Source of the DNA: Lingula anatina
Lineage: Eukaryota > Brachiopoda > Lingulata > Lingulida > Lingulidae
DNA length: 64,000 bases
Direction of reading: 5' to 3'
Assembly: GCF_001039355.2 (NCBI RefSeq)
Contig: NW_019775014.1
Span: 117,415-181,414 of the forward strand
Part shown: positions 36,606 to 48,919 of the stretch, piece by piece
Position numbering within the stretch: position 1 is the stretch's first letter
How the letters are laid out: each line of letters begins with the position of its first letter
The notes under the pieces: model-generated
The model's input: only the letters and a program-made list of their open reading frames with translations
Told to the model about the DNA's origin: nothing
The model's database searches: none
Made by a program: the position numbers and the translations under genes

Positions 36606-37451
36606 GCTTGAAGTGCTTGTAACCTCTCAGCTTAGGAAAATTCTAAATCCTGAGCTTGATGTGCTAGTAACCTCTCAGCTTACCCGGTAGGTGTGGAGAA
36701 AAGCTGGATTTAGTGAAAGTTGCATTTTCATTTTTGCTTCATATTGTTTAAAGTGATTCTGACACTGTTATTACAGTAAACATGCATACTTCTGCAATTA
36801 TCAGAGTCCGCATGATCCCTGCACCATTTACTTTGATGCTAGATACATTCAGCTTGTTATGTTCTGTATTCAAGTAGTTAATGCTTGTTTACCCGATGCT
36901 TAAATTTTATGCATTGGAATAACTGTGCCATCCACTTACAGGAGACTCTAAGATCATGCAGTGAAGTTTATGACATAGAGTCTGTGACATGCACATGAAA
37001 GTCTGTTGAAATGCTTAATTCTCTGCTGTTGATTATTGTTTATTTCAGACTTGCTACAGTTTAAATAAGAACTATGGACAGTTATCAAAGACTAGTACTT
37101 ATTGTTTATTACTGAAGTCACACTTGTTGCATACCTAGCAGGGAAGTTAGGTGAATGCTTATGTATTGTTTTGTGCTGTTGCCATGTTGCAGTTAAATCG
37201 GATCAGATTACTTCAGTAAGAAGTTTACAAGTGTAAATGACACCTTTACATGTAATGTACTGTTATTTTTAAGATGTCAATGAACTTTGAAACCTTGAAT
37301 TATTCATATAGTTACAGTATTCCAGTTAAGGTGTTACTAAGAAAGTAGTTACAAGTCATTGTTATAGAGCATACTCGTAATTTCTTAATTTGTGCAACAT
37401 AGCCTGTTGTCGGGTTAGTTGAGATGTAAGACTCCGTCAGGGGGGCAGGTA
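36606..37451 (+). other. BEL 3' untranslated region
   Basis: About 845 bp without ORF. It opens with a short direct repeat (GAAAATTCTAAATCCT twice at 36590-36650) and ends at the purine-rich tract before the right LTR. Confidence 0.65.
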
Positions 37452-37867
37452 TGTGAACGATTGCGTTTGTTGCTCTTTTGTTGTTTATGTTATTGCACGC
37501 ATTGCTTTAGTTGCGATTGCTTTCAGTTATACATGTAGATTATTATGAGATACAAATCAATCCATGCTTCCACGCTTTCCACGAGTTCCAAAGTAGTGTG
37601 AGTTTTTAGTTGTTTTACTGGTATTTGTAAACTCTATTTATTTAAACTTGTTAATTTAGTTCAATCATTTAGTTTGCCTTTTAAGTAATTTTGTTTTATT
37701 GTTTTCTTACAGTTCTGACCGCTTCGCTTCGCTTCGCAAGAATCGCTTCAAGCTACATGTACAACCATGCAAGCCGCAAGTCAGGCTTTAAAGAGAGAGA
37801 AATAAAACAGAAGCGCGTTTACAAAAACTTTGGAACATTCTTTGTTTTTATTTCTATTTCAACAACA
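37452..37867 (+). repeat. BEL right LTR (416 bp)
   Basis: Matches the left LTR. The ORF called here reads only LTR sequence. Its polyadenylation-like AATAAA near 37800 is shared by both copies. Confidence 0.9.
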
Positions 37868-37872
37868 ATATG

Positions 37873-38030
37873 CCTTAAGGTTAATTACCCTATTCTAGGT
37901 TTAACTTATCTTAATAAATAAATTTATTAGTTTACTTTCCTGAAAATGCCCCAAATTTGAACTCATTTGTTACTTCACCCAAATTTACCTCGATGTGATA
38001 CACTCTAAAATAGCATTCATAACTTATATA
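37873..38030. repeat. Composite repeat between BEL and the 1.3 kb TIR element
   Basis: It continues the copy left of the BEL element and reads on, after the TIR element, at 39346. Joined in thought, the three pieces have the same order as the uninterrupted copy at 40.3 kb. Confidence 0.65.
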
Positions 38031-39345
38031 TGTATGTAGCCGTATGAGTGTATTCTTTGAGAAGGGGGGTGAATGTAGCCGTATGAACGTATTTTCTTCA
38101 CTTGTGTTCGTCTTTTGTTTTGTCACGTGGGTGTCATATTACTCTCTCATTCCCATTGGTCATCTTTCCCGCCTTTCGTCGCTTATAAATATCGTCGCCG
38201 CCCTTTTTCTGTCATTGTTCTTTGCTCATCGCTCTTTATATATTTACAGGTACGTGGTCAATAGTTTAATTCTTTTATGAATATTATCATTATTATTATT
38301 ATACTTATTATATATTAAGATTATAGCTATTAATAACATTATTATGATGATCGCACATTGTTCTTTGCTCATCGCTCTTTATATATTTACAGATGGTATG
38401 GAATAAATAAGAACAAAGAGAAATAGACTTAGTTGCGAGCAGGGTATTCTAACCAATTCACTAATGTTCAACCTTGTGTATCCACATCCTAAGAGAGCGT
38501 GAGCCAGAGCGTATCGATTGAAGTTGTTAGTTCATAACGCAAGAAACGTTAGGTCTACTCTTATTTGGATGCTACCACTATAACTGATATGTGTGAGGCC
38601 ATTACACCCGAATGAGTGATGTTTTCATGCAGAACACCATGAAATCAAGCCACGCTGGCCATGATCTAGCCACTCATCATTTGTGAGGATAATATCAGTG
38701 TTTTTTTACACATTTTACACACTCATCCTACGCCATCTAAGCCTACTGCCGCTATTTTATATAGTGGTCGCTGATCAGTAAATCATGTAATACAGTTGAG
38801 GATATGACGTTCAGACAACATCAAGGACCTAACTATACAATGTCTGGAAAAACAACACACAAACTGTGCGATCGGTGTGCTGTACATGTCCGTGTCTGGT
38901 GGAAATGAGTATACGTTGTTTGAAGAGACTATTTGAATCTGGTGGAAGCGAATATCATCCAGGAGTATTGGTAGCCTTTGTACATGTATGAGACTTTTTG
39001 ATTTAATAACTTTTTCATGGATTCAGAAATGAAATGTTGGATCGACATGGGACAATCCATTCGCTATGTTATGGAATTCGCACCGGAGAAGCAGTCTAGA
39101 TAATTGAGGCACCAACCTTATATCCCAGGACAATATATACGTGAGTAAAAAGGCTTACAGAATCTAACATTCTAACTAGACTGTCTTAGTTCTTTGTGTG
39201 CATTGTTCACGTGTTGCGCTTGTGCTCACCCCGCTTATATGTAGCATGTATAACAAAACAAAAGACGAACACGAGTGAAGAAAATACATTCATACGGCTA
39301 CATTCACCCCCCTTCTCAAAGAATACACTCATACGGCTACATGTA
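38031..39345. mobile_element. 1.3 kb TIR element with TGTA target duplication
   Basis: The element 38035-39341 starts TGTAGCCGTATGAG and ends in its inverse. The terminal inverted repeats are about 88 bp with two mismatches, and TGTA is duplicated at 38031-38034 and 39342-39345. The unoccupied site appears at about 40426-40442. TGTAGCCGTATGA recurs inside each TIR. There is no transposase, so it is non-autonomous. Ends in TGT/ACA with 4 bp duplications recall Ginger-type transposons, an inference from end features only. Confidence 0.85.
38124..38392 (+). promoter_or_regulatory. Promoter-like sequence inside the TIR element
   Basis: In order: CACGTG (38124), ATTGG, the inverse of a CCAAT box (38155), and TATAAAT (38184). 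Then a 37 bp block ending TTTATATATTTACAG occurs twice (about 38213-38249 and 38356-38392). The first copy is followed by AG|GTACGTG, a good 5' splice site. Spacing fits an RNA polymerase II promoter, but activity is unproven. Confidence 0.35.
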
Positions 39346-40463
39346 GAGTAACCCTTCAGCCACAGAATGATACATGTATAAATATATATAAATTGTACTT
39401 ATATCTTACTTAGATTTCCTACATTACTCAATTTCCTTTCCCCCTTTTTTTGTCATTTGAATTCAACGCCTTAGTAATTGCATTAGTCTTGGTCTCACCT
39501 ACTATCCAATTAATTCACATATAACATTAAATCCTTAAAATGCAGACAAAATGTACCATTCTCATACTGTAACAGCATACTTTAGGTTCCAATTATTTTG
39601 ATATATGCATTTTATTAGTTTCTTTTCTTGATAATGCATCTAATTTGATCTTCTGGGATATTTGACCCCATTCTACTAAGACGTGATTCAAGTTAAAATA
39701 ACTTACGTTACAAAAATATATGTAGAGTGACAATTTAGCAACACAATGGTGTATACATAATAGTAGCATCTCCTTTGAATTTCATATCATTAACAACTTC
39801 CTTCCCCTATCCTCATTTTAAATGTTCCAATTTTGTGACATAAGATTAAAATAAACCACCATGGGACATTGATTTGTTCTGGGAACACCTACAAAAAATT
39901 TAACATGATGGATTAAAAAAATTTGTTTACATTGCTTATCAAGGTTTTGTACGTGAACCCCTTGTTCCAACCAGACTAAGTACCATCATTCATCACTGTC
40001 TCCACTAGCACAATATGATGAAATTTGTGGACATCGTCACAATCATGTTGAGACTGACCCTAAGACCAAATACTGCAGCCTTAGTACTTTTGCATCTTCA
40101 TTTTTTCATGATCAATTGTAACAAAATTTATCAAATTTCACACATAAACATTTCCAAGTAATCATAGTAGTTTGAAAATATTTTTAATAAAACGGTGAAT
40201 TATTTTGCCTTCACTTTGCTATTTTAAAACATTTTTAGCAACTCGCTTGTGAATTCAGTTCGCACACTTTGTTCGTGCATACCACTTCAGGCAAAAAGTC
40301 ATTTACCAATCATTTATACATATATATTAGTACAATTCCCCGAAATTGCCCCAAATTTGAACTAATTTGGTACTTCACCCTTATCTATTTCAGTGTAATT
40401 CAATCTTAAATAGCATTTATTTAATAACTTATATATGTAGAGCGACCCTTCAGCCACAGAATG

Positions 40464-40498
<35 letters not shown>

Positions 40499-41095
40499 TA
40501 TATAAACCCTACTTATGTCTTACTTAGACTCCCTTTTTTAAGCGATTTCCTTTCCCCATCCCATTTTCTGTTATTTGAACTTAACCTCCTCTTTAGTTAT
40601 TGAATTAGCCATGGTGTCACCTTCTATAAAATTAATTTCCAAATCTCATTAACTATTAAAATGCAGGCAAAATGTATTAAACATACCCGAACAATATATG
40701 CTATAAGGAGGTTCAATTTATTTAAATAAATGCATTTCATAACTTTATTTTCTTGATAATGCCTCAAATTAGATCTCATTTGACCTTTTACCTCATTGTA
40801 CTAAGACATGACTCAAGGTTTAATGAATTCCATTAGACATATGTGTAGAGTAACCCTTGAGCTACATAATTATTGTTGCATCTTCTCAAAATGCCAAATT
40901 TTGAACAATTTCCTTCTGCTACCCCAATTTTTACATGCTCCAATTTTAGGCACAGTGTGTGACATAACATTAAAATAAACCACCATGGAACATTGATATG
41001 TTCTGGGAAAACCTACAAAAAATTTAATATGATGGATTAAGAAAATTTGTTTACATTGCTTATCAAGGGGTTGTACATGGACCCCTTGTTCCAAC
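39346..41095. repeat. Composite repeat, two successive copies
   Basis: Blocks recur in the same order in 39346-40320 and 40321-41095 (GTAGAG..ACCCTTCAGCCACAGAATG, TTTCCTTTCCCC, CACAGTGTGTGACATAACAT). The first copy holds the conserved core near 40008-40090; the second lacks it. It includes a (TA)n tract at 40464-40504. Confidence 0.65.
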
Positions 41096-41133
41096 CAGGG
41101 AATTATATCAGAGGGAATGGAAACGGGTGGTGG

Positions 41134-41430
41134 TGGTGGGGGGGGGGGGGGAGGGGGTGACAATTTCAAGCAATATCATTGGTCCTTATCAATAGAGAGC
41201 TGATAACAAAAGAACTCTAAGTGTGTTAAGGCCACGTATTTTAAAAGAAACGAGCAAAAGCCAATCACAGANGAGGGGAGGGGGGTTGGGGGGGTGGGGG
41301 GGGGGGGGGGGGGAGGGGGTGACAATTTCAAGCAATATCATTGGTCCTTATCAATAGAGAGCTGATAACAAAAGAACTCTAAGTGTGTTAAGGCCACGTA
41401 ATTTAACAGAAACGAGCAAAAGCCAATCAC
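41134..41430. repeat. Duplicated poly-G-led block across an assembly join
   Basis: About 135 bp (GACAATTTCAAGCAATATCA to AGCCAATCACAGA) occurs twice, at 41157-41271 and 41320-41434. Both follow long G runs and the copies are separated by the n at 41272. A failed gap closure is the simplest explanation. Confidence 0.6.
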
Positions 41431-41434
41431 AGAA

Positions 41435-43774
41435 TACCTGGCCATAACATATGAGATGGGCACAGTCACGGATTTTTCGTGTGCACGTATGTGTACATCT
41501 TTTTCAGGAATATGTGTACAGTCAGTGTACTGTTATCTGTACTGCTGCATTAGACAAATGAAGAGGATGATCAGCTCATGAGTAAAATAAGTTCCCTTTT
41601 TTACCATGCAGAAAGCTGTTAAAACGTTAGTTTGAAGTTGGTCTCAGTCTTTTTTATCTGTGAGCAGGGGGGTACTGTTCAAAATTTTCTTTTAAAAAGT
41701 GATTTTCGTCCGATATGTTTACATAATATGGTAGGATAGTTAACTAACGAAATGAGGGACTGCAAGTAGGTACAACAGTAGCTTTAAAGGCTGTAAATAT
41801 ATAAAAAGTACACTGATGAAGAATACAGTGGATGTGGTCGTTTCTGCCATCTTGAAAATGAAGTCGTATGATTCTAGCAAATTTGCAAGTTTTCGGAAAA
41901 TTGTGAGAGTGACACGATTTATCGAGTATACATACAGAAAACTTATTACTTCTGCAGTACTTTTGGGTGATAAGTTTGTCAACATCTTTAAAATATGGTG
42001 ATAAATAACCGTGACATGAGACACGTTCAGTGAGATCCAAGTTTGATGTCAGCACACACCATTTACACACCTTTCTCAGTTTATGAATCTTTGTATGATG
42101 AAAACATGTAAATGTTAAATTTTTTAAAAAAAACAAATATATATTAAGTGTGCATTGGGCTATGTTGTTCAGATTGTTATGCAGCTGTTTTAACAAACGA
42201 ACAAGACTTATATTGGACTTTGAAAATAAGGACACAAGTCACGTGGTTTAGACCCAAATTATGCCTTATTTAATTTGCACATTTTTAGTAAGGTCACACT
42301 TTTTTATTTTTATGGATGACATCCTCTGGGGACCCCGAAATCAGTGCCAGAGGGCGAAAATAATATTTAAAAAAAACAGTCCAAAATAAATACTGCTTAT
42401 GTAAAGCAATGCTGTCAGTACACAGCTGGAAACACAAATTCACCACAGAAGCACGTATCAAACTAACAATATGTCTTTATCCATGCTCTCAAAATGTAGA
42501 AAGGTAAAAAAAAGTCATAATTAGATATGCTGCATATTACCAAATCTATTTATTAATGTTATTTCATGCATTTTGTTGGTATAGCAATCAATAAAACAAA
42601 TATCAAACAAACAGTGTGTCTAAATTTTTACTCTCAGAATATCAAAGCATTATGAACACTTCACAGAAATGTTTAAAAAATGGTGCAAAGATATGCTTAA
42701 TACTACCAAATCTATTAAAGGTCATTTCGGTCGATGCCATTTTGTCTACTTTGACTCACACCAAGCAGCCAAACTGTCGGGTGGCCTGTCCGACCTTCAG
42801 CCCACCAAATACCTCAACACCAAATACCATAACCCTGGTATGTGCTGCTTTGGACAGAATGTCACTGAAATTTCCCGGGCGATGATCGCTGGCTGCCACC
42901 AGCATTTTGTATAATTATAAAATGGTGATATCTCCATGCCCAATATCAATGGCATACCAATCCAAAGCGATGCCCCCCCTTCTCTTTATGACTTTAATTG
43001 TCGTGTAATTTGAAAGTAATCACTAAGATGAATTTGACGGCAAAGCTGACATATTTCCACGTGGCGATACAGAGGTTGCTGCTATCACAAAGAGATAGGG
43101 CATAGAATTTTAAATTGAAATAAACTAATTAAATCCATCTATGGCAACTTAGACTGCTGTCTGACATTTTATCCATATTATACAGTTGAAACCGCCATCA
43201 AAATCCTGTAATACTGCTACATGTACAAGCAAATGAATGTCCATAATACAGGTGTGATCAAGATTTTTTTTTCTGACAGTCTTCCAAATTATCTTTGCAT
43301 CCATCCTCCATTTTTAACGTCTTCTGACAGAAAAAAAACTAATACCCCATTCGCACTACGCTCAGTTATCCTGATAAGTTGCAAATTGGGTCACAATTCG
43401 AATAAATGCAGTAGTGTGAACGCAAGAGGATTTCTTTAATGCGAATTTTCAAAATCCTGCAAGCGAGGTAGATTTCTAAGCGCGATTCGAATTACTTACC
43501 GGAATCGACACCTGTGCAGATCTTACTGCGCATGTGTGCAGATAAGTGCGGGTATCTATGAAAGCTTGTTTATTACTTTAGCGATTGCACTGAACGTATT
43601 TGGAGGTCACCACTCACTACAACATGAGGAAACAAACTTATTTTGCCATCTTATACTTCTCAAGAATGCTGGAATGTCTTTTGAGTTGCATTTGTCGTCA
43701 TAAATTTTTGATGGTATTTTAAGATTTCATGTGCGGCGCATGTGCGAGTGTTCAAAACAGGAAGTTAAACCTGA
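41435..43774. other. No gene recognised
   Basis: It holds short ORFs on both strands (longest 163 codons, minus strand, 41744-42235), with no known motif or splice support. The segment near 42288-42328 (TTTTTATGGATGACATCCT) also occurs at 8550, so part of it is a dispersed repeat. Confidence 0.4.
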
Positions 43775-44085
43775 AATTTATCCTACTTATGTCTTATTTA
43801 GACTCCCTTTTTAAGCAATTTCCTTTCCCCATCCCATTTTCTGTTGTTTGAACTTAAAGGGATAATAACTCTTTGCATGAGGTCTATATTTCACAATAAA
43901 AACATTGTGAATAACTCATAGAAATATAATATATTGTTTTACGACAAAAACAGCAGTTATAGCTATTATTCTGATATCTGAGCTTGTCTTCAGACCATGT
44001 GACCTCCACTGATGGCTATACTCTGTTAAAATCTCTTAAAAGATTTTAACAAAAAACCAACCTTTTTAGAAAAAAAACAGGGACT

Positions 44086-47000
44086 AACTTTGAATGTAAA
44101 AACATGGAGATTAATTTTATTCAAATTGAGAGAGGAAGGGGGACGTGGAAATTTAACAACAGTCTGTTAGGCGATTGGAATTATGTAAACTTAATTTAAA
44201 AAAACCATAAAAGAAGTGATAAAGCAGTACAGGACAGACGAAAATGAAAATGTGGAAATGGCAGAATTTAATATTGACGATTGTTTGCTATGGGAAACCT
44301 TAAAATTTAGTATTAGAGGTGAAACGATTAAGTACGCATCCTTTAAAAAGAGAGAAGCACAAAAAGAAGAAAAAATAATAAGTGAAGAATTGAAGAAATT
44401 ATATGACTCTCTAAACAAAAGGGATGATGAGACTATTCGGTTGGCAATTCAGGGAAAAGAAGATGAATTAAAAAGTATATGTGACAAAAAAATCGAGGGG
44501 ATTATTTTAAGGGCAAAAGCAAAATGGAAAGTAGAAGGAGAAAAAAGTTCAAAATATTTTCTTAATTTAGAAAAAAGGAATTATTGTGAGAAAGCGATAT
44601 CTAAATTGAGGAGGAAGGATGGAAAAGAAATAACAAATATCCACGATATCTTAAAAGAACAAAAAAGCTACTATAGCGATTTATACCAGTCAAAAGACAC
44701 TCTAATGGATAACGTCCATAGCTATACCTTTTTCAATGACGAGAATCCATTTATTAAAAAACTTTCAGAAGAAAAAAAGATTACTATGAATGGCTCTCTG
44801 TCCCAAACAGAATGTCTCAAAGTACTTAAGAAAATGAAGAATGGAAAATCTCCTGGTTTAGATGGCTATACGGTAGAATTTTATAAATTCTTTTGGACTG
44901 ATCTCAAAGAGCCCCTGCTTAGGTCACTGAATAAATCCTTTGAAGTACAGTCAATGTCTACATCTCAACGTCAAGGTATAATCAAGTGTATACCAAAGGA
45001 GGGGAAGGAGAAAGTATTCCTTAAGAATTGGCATCCAATTACTTTGCTGAATGTCGATTACAAACTTGCTTCTGCTTGCATAGCAGCCAGAATCCAATTA
45101 CACATTGACGATATCATCTCTTTTACACAGGCTGGATTTGTTAAAGGTCGCTATATAGGCGAATGTTCCAGAACTATTCAAGATATCATCCATAAAACAG
45201 AAAAAGATGACATTTCAGGAATTTTATTAATGCTAGATTTTGAAAAAGCTTTTGATTCTGTAGAGTGGGCATATATTTTGCAGTGTCTTAAATTTTTTAA
45301 TTTTAGTGAAGATATTCAAAACTGGTTCAAAACCCTTTACTCTAATGTTTCCACTGCAGTGGAAAATAATGGACATCTAACAGAATTCTTTAATGTCACT
45401 CGGGGTGTTAGACAGGGTGACCCTCTGTCCCCTTACATATTTATTATCTGCATAGAATTGCTCAGCGCGGCGGTCAAATTTGATCCAAACATAAAAGGGA
45501 TCTTACTGAATAACTCAGAATATGTCATTACACAATACGCAGATGACTCCACGCTCCATCTAGCAGATGATAGAGAGTCATTGAATGCAGCTCTGGATAT
45601 GCTAGAATTGTTCTCTCAATGTTCAGGATTGAAAATAAATTTTGAAAAAAGCCAGGCTGTTTGGATTGGAGCAAAGCGCTGCTGTGGTGAGGAGTATCAA
45701 ACCTCTAAAAGTATATTTTGGAATCATAGTGGGAAATTTAAACTACTGGGTATTTGGTATAACCTAGCAAAGGATGACATTTATGAAGAGAATTTTAGAG
45801 AAAAATTACATTCCATCAAATCGTTGTTAAATGATTGGTCGTTCCGTCATATTTCACTCCTAGGTAAAGTAACTATTTTAAAATCCTTGGCACTCCCTAC
45901 CATCATCCAAATATTAACTGTACTTCCTATGCCTGCTGATCATTTCTTTAAAGAATTGGAGCGAGTTTTTTATCGCTTTATCTGGAACAGTAAAATAGAT
46001 AAAGTTAAGAGAAATGTTATGATTAATTCTTATGAAAACGGTGGATTAAAGGTCCCCGAGGTGAAATCCTTCTGTAAAGCTCTTAAATTGATATGGCTAA
46101 AGAAATTGGTAAATCCACATAATTGTTCTTCGTGGAAAACTCTTTTGATGGATGAGATTGCGGAAATCGGGGGAATTGACTATTGCTACTTCCATTGAAG
46201 GGCCTACAGTCTATACGTAATATTAATATACTAAATACTTTCTGGAAAGAGATTTTGGTAATCTGGGCTTCTGTTCAAGAATTCTCTGCTACTTCTCCGG
46301 ATGATATCCTAGCACAACCTTTATGGGGAAATGATCATATTAAGATCAATAAAAAGATAATCTTCTATAAACCATGGTTTAGAAAAGGTGTGCTTTACGT
46401 TAATGACCTGATTGATAATACTGGTTCAGTAAAAAGTCTAGACGTTTTTTGTGATGAATATAATATAGATTGTAATTTCCTTGACTATCAAGGCGTCATC
46501 AGCGCTTTACCTTCTGCCTGGAAAACTATTATAAGAGGGTATCAAAAGAACCTTGCAGCAATAACAAATAAAAATCTCGTATTATTAAAATCGAAAAACA
46601 AATTAACGAAACTTTTTTACCCGAAATTTATTTCAGATAAGGAAGCAATGCCTTTTAACATCCATGATAAGTGGAGGGGAAAAGCTGAACATTAATTTTC
46701 CAAGTGAAAAGTGGAAGCTAGTTCATGCATTGCCCTTTCAAGAAACAAATGATCATAAACTTCTCACATTGCAATTTAGAATTTTACATAGAATTTATTT
46801 TAAGAATTCGATGCTTTTTAAATATAATATGTTAGAACATGAGCGATGCACTTTCTGTAATGACCCAAAAGAAACTTTATTGCATATTTTCTGGGACTGT
46901 ACATATGTTCAAGCTATTTGGACTTGTCTCATTCAGAACCTACGCACACAGTACTCTGTTGAATTGCAACAACAACCGTGCCTGTTTATATTTGGAATCC

Positions 47001-47436
47001 TGGACAACAGCCCTCTCTTAGGTATTAATCTACTACTTCTCTATATAAAGAAATATTTCACTCTTTGTAGACAGAATAAAATTACACCTCTTTGGAATGC
47101 CTGCAAAAAGCATTTGGAAAAGCAAAAGAAAATAGATTTTCAATCTTTATACCTACTGGGTCCTCAAAAGGCAGATAATCTAAGAAAAAAATGGGACAGT
47201 ATAGAAAAAATATTGATGTGAATAGAAAAGAACATTTATCGTAGCCTAGGCCTACTAAGATTCTTTTATTAAAAAAAGTTCTACATGTATTTTAATCAAC
47301 ATTTGTAAGAACTTTATTTGCATTGTGTGAATGGTGTGTGGAAGGTGTATTTGTCTCTTACTGTGTTGTAAATGTCCTGTATTAATTTTCGTGAATAAAA
47401 AAAAAAAAAAAAAAAAAAAAACTTTGAATGTAAAAA
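44086..47436 (+). mobile_element. Tx1/L1-like LINE, 5'-truncated, with 17 bp target duplication
   Basis: AACTTTGAATGTAAAAA stands at 44086-44102 and again at 47420-47436, after an A-run (about 47398-47420). The insert starts in the last part of the apurinic endonuclease domain (WKFNNSLL motif at about 44139) and runs through RT to a C-terminal zinc knuckle. 5' truncation, poly-A and a target duplication are classic marks of target-primed reverse transcription. The empty site is present in the MITE copy at 60.3 kb. Confidence 0.95.
44150..47221 (+). pseudogene. LINE ORF2: reverse transcriptase, two main frameshifts
   Basis: The frame 44216-46198 (660 codons, GTG-led in the track sense, no real start) contains RT: the SPGLDGYTVEFYK segment, then FEKAFDSVEW, GVRQGDPLSPYIF and YADD at residues 441-444. 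A one-base shift near 46190 moves to 46183-46695 and another near 46680 to 46664-47221. The last piece carries the CTFC..H..C zinc knuckle (about 46847-46898), typical of L1/Tx1 proteins. An upstream one-base shift near 44185 separates the endonuclease remnant. Few lesions mean a rather recent copy. Confidence 0.9.
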
Positions 47437-47530
47437 TGGATTCATTAACCATTGGTTAGTTTGGGAAAATTGTTGTTTACTCCAGGAAAATTCATTTTTG
47501 GGCCAAAACGAAGAGTTATTATCCCTTTAA

Positions 47531-48643
47531 CTAGCTCTTTAGTAACTGCATCTTCTCAAAATGCCAAATTTGAACAATTTCCTTCTGCTACCCCAATTTT
47601 TCACATGCGCCAATTTTAAGGCACAGTGTGTGACATAACATTAAAATAAACCACCATGGAACATTGATTTGTTCTGGGAAAAACCAAAAAAAAAAAAAAA
47701 AAATTAAACATCATGGATTAAGAAAATTTATCTTCACATTGCTTGTCAGGGGGCGTACGTGAACCCCTTGTTCCAACCAGACTAAGTACTATCTTTCATC
47801 AATGTCTCCACTAGCACAATATGATGAAATTTGTGGACATCGTCACAATCATGTTGAGACTGAACCTAAGACCAAATACTGCAGCCTCAGCTCTTTTGCA
47901 GCTTCACATATCAAAAAACTATTGTAATAAAATTTATCATATTTATTAAGAAACATGTTCAAGTAATCATAGTAGTTTGACAATGTTTTTAATAAAACAG
48001 TGAATTATTTTGCCTTCACTTTACTACTTTAAAACATTCTTAGCAACTCCACAGTGAGTTCATATGGCACAGGTGTCAGCAATTGTTATTGCGTAGGTCA
48101 TGAAGGAAGACACAGTGACCAATCATTCATACTAAGTAGATGTAAGGGCTAATTGAAAGTGTGTTTTAATCTGACATGTAGGAGTATAGTATTATTTTAA
48201 TTTTATTAAATATGAAATGATGTTGATTTTTACCTATTTGACCCCTTTCTTCAGCAATGGAACTGAACTCCTCTGCAGTACCTGTACTATCATCTTCTGA
48301 AAGCTCCCTACATTTTTTCTTTTTAAGTCAGACTGACTTTACCAAACGTATTCCTAGACAAATTTTTAGCCTAAAATTCTCTGTAACAAATAATCTTGAT
48401 TGGATTATTTTCCTTAAAAAAATCTCAAAATTGACCAAATGACTATATATTGACCCCATTTTTGCTTAGACATGATTCAATTAACATGACATTTTTGGTT
48501 ATGTTTGGAGCAACCCTTTAAGCTACACAATGATATATAAATCAAAGTTATATTTTACTTAAATTTTCTACTATGATTGATGTCCTTTTCCTCTCACAAT
48601 TTTTTGACAATTGAACTGAGCAACTCTTCAGTACTTGTTTCAG
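47531..48643. repeat. Composite repeat between MITE and Tc1 element
   Basis: It continues directly from the MITE target site and includes the conserved core near 47814-47900. It ends at the TA where the Tc1 element inserted, and resumes at 55931. Confidence 0.65.
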
Positions 48644-48919
48644 TACAGGGTTACTACAGTAAAGTGCCATGAATTTCGAACGGCTCTTGAATTTCGAACG
48701 ATTTTAAAATCGGCCGTCTGGAGTTTTTTCTGGACCATGAATTTCGGCCAGTAAGCAATTTTGCGCGATCTTGATTTCGTGAATTTCGTACTCCTTAAAA
48801 TCGGCCACCGAGCTATTTTCGCCCGCATAAAGATCTAACAGTCGGCAATGTTGCCCTAGCACATAGCGAATATTAGCGTACACTACAAAGTAGTACCATT
48901 CATCTGTGGCGCATCATAA

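Larger units (their letters stand above)
30969..37872 (+). mobile_element. BEL/Pao LTR retrotransposon, complete but defective
   Basis: LTRs at 30974-31374 and 37452-37867 start TGTGAACG and end CAACA. They are flanked by the 5 bp duplication ATATG (30969-30973, 37868-37872), the length expected for BEL/Pao. A purine-rich tract (AGGGGGGCAGG) precedes the right LTR. The coding order is gag, A17-type protease, RT, RNase H, integrase. Stops, frameshifts, a gag deletion and a foreign insertion of about 540 bp make it inactive. LTR divergence, mainly small indels, suggests an older insertion than the Ty3 element. Confidence 0.92.
43854..47530. mobile_element. TTAA-flanked MITE, split by a LINE
   Basis: TTAA at 43854-43857 and 47527-47530 flank 16 bp perfect inverted ends, AGGGATAATAACTCTT. 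Without the LINE the MITE is about 335 bp (43858-44102 plus 47437-47526). It sits at GAACTTAA of the composite repeat, whose empty form is at about 40574 and 22572. TTAA duplication with AGG ends suggests a Kolobok-type or piggyBac-type parent. Confidence 0.88.

Noticed and set aside
37691-37921. ORF in the BEL right LTR
   Set aside because: It translates LTR sequence also present in the left copy with indels; not a gene.
41157-41434. A natural tandem repeat led by poly-G
   Set aside because: The copies are separated by an n and long G runs; a failed gap closure is more likely.
41744-42235. 163-codon minus-strand ORF as a gene
   Set aside because: No recognisable domain, no splice or signal support, overlapping ORFs on both strands; likely chance.
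42616-42914. Two overlapping ORFs as a small gene
   Set aside because: Neither shows a family motif, and the frames compete over the same DNA without splice sites.
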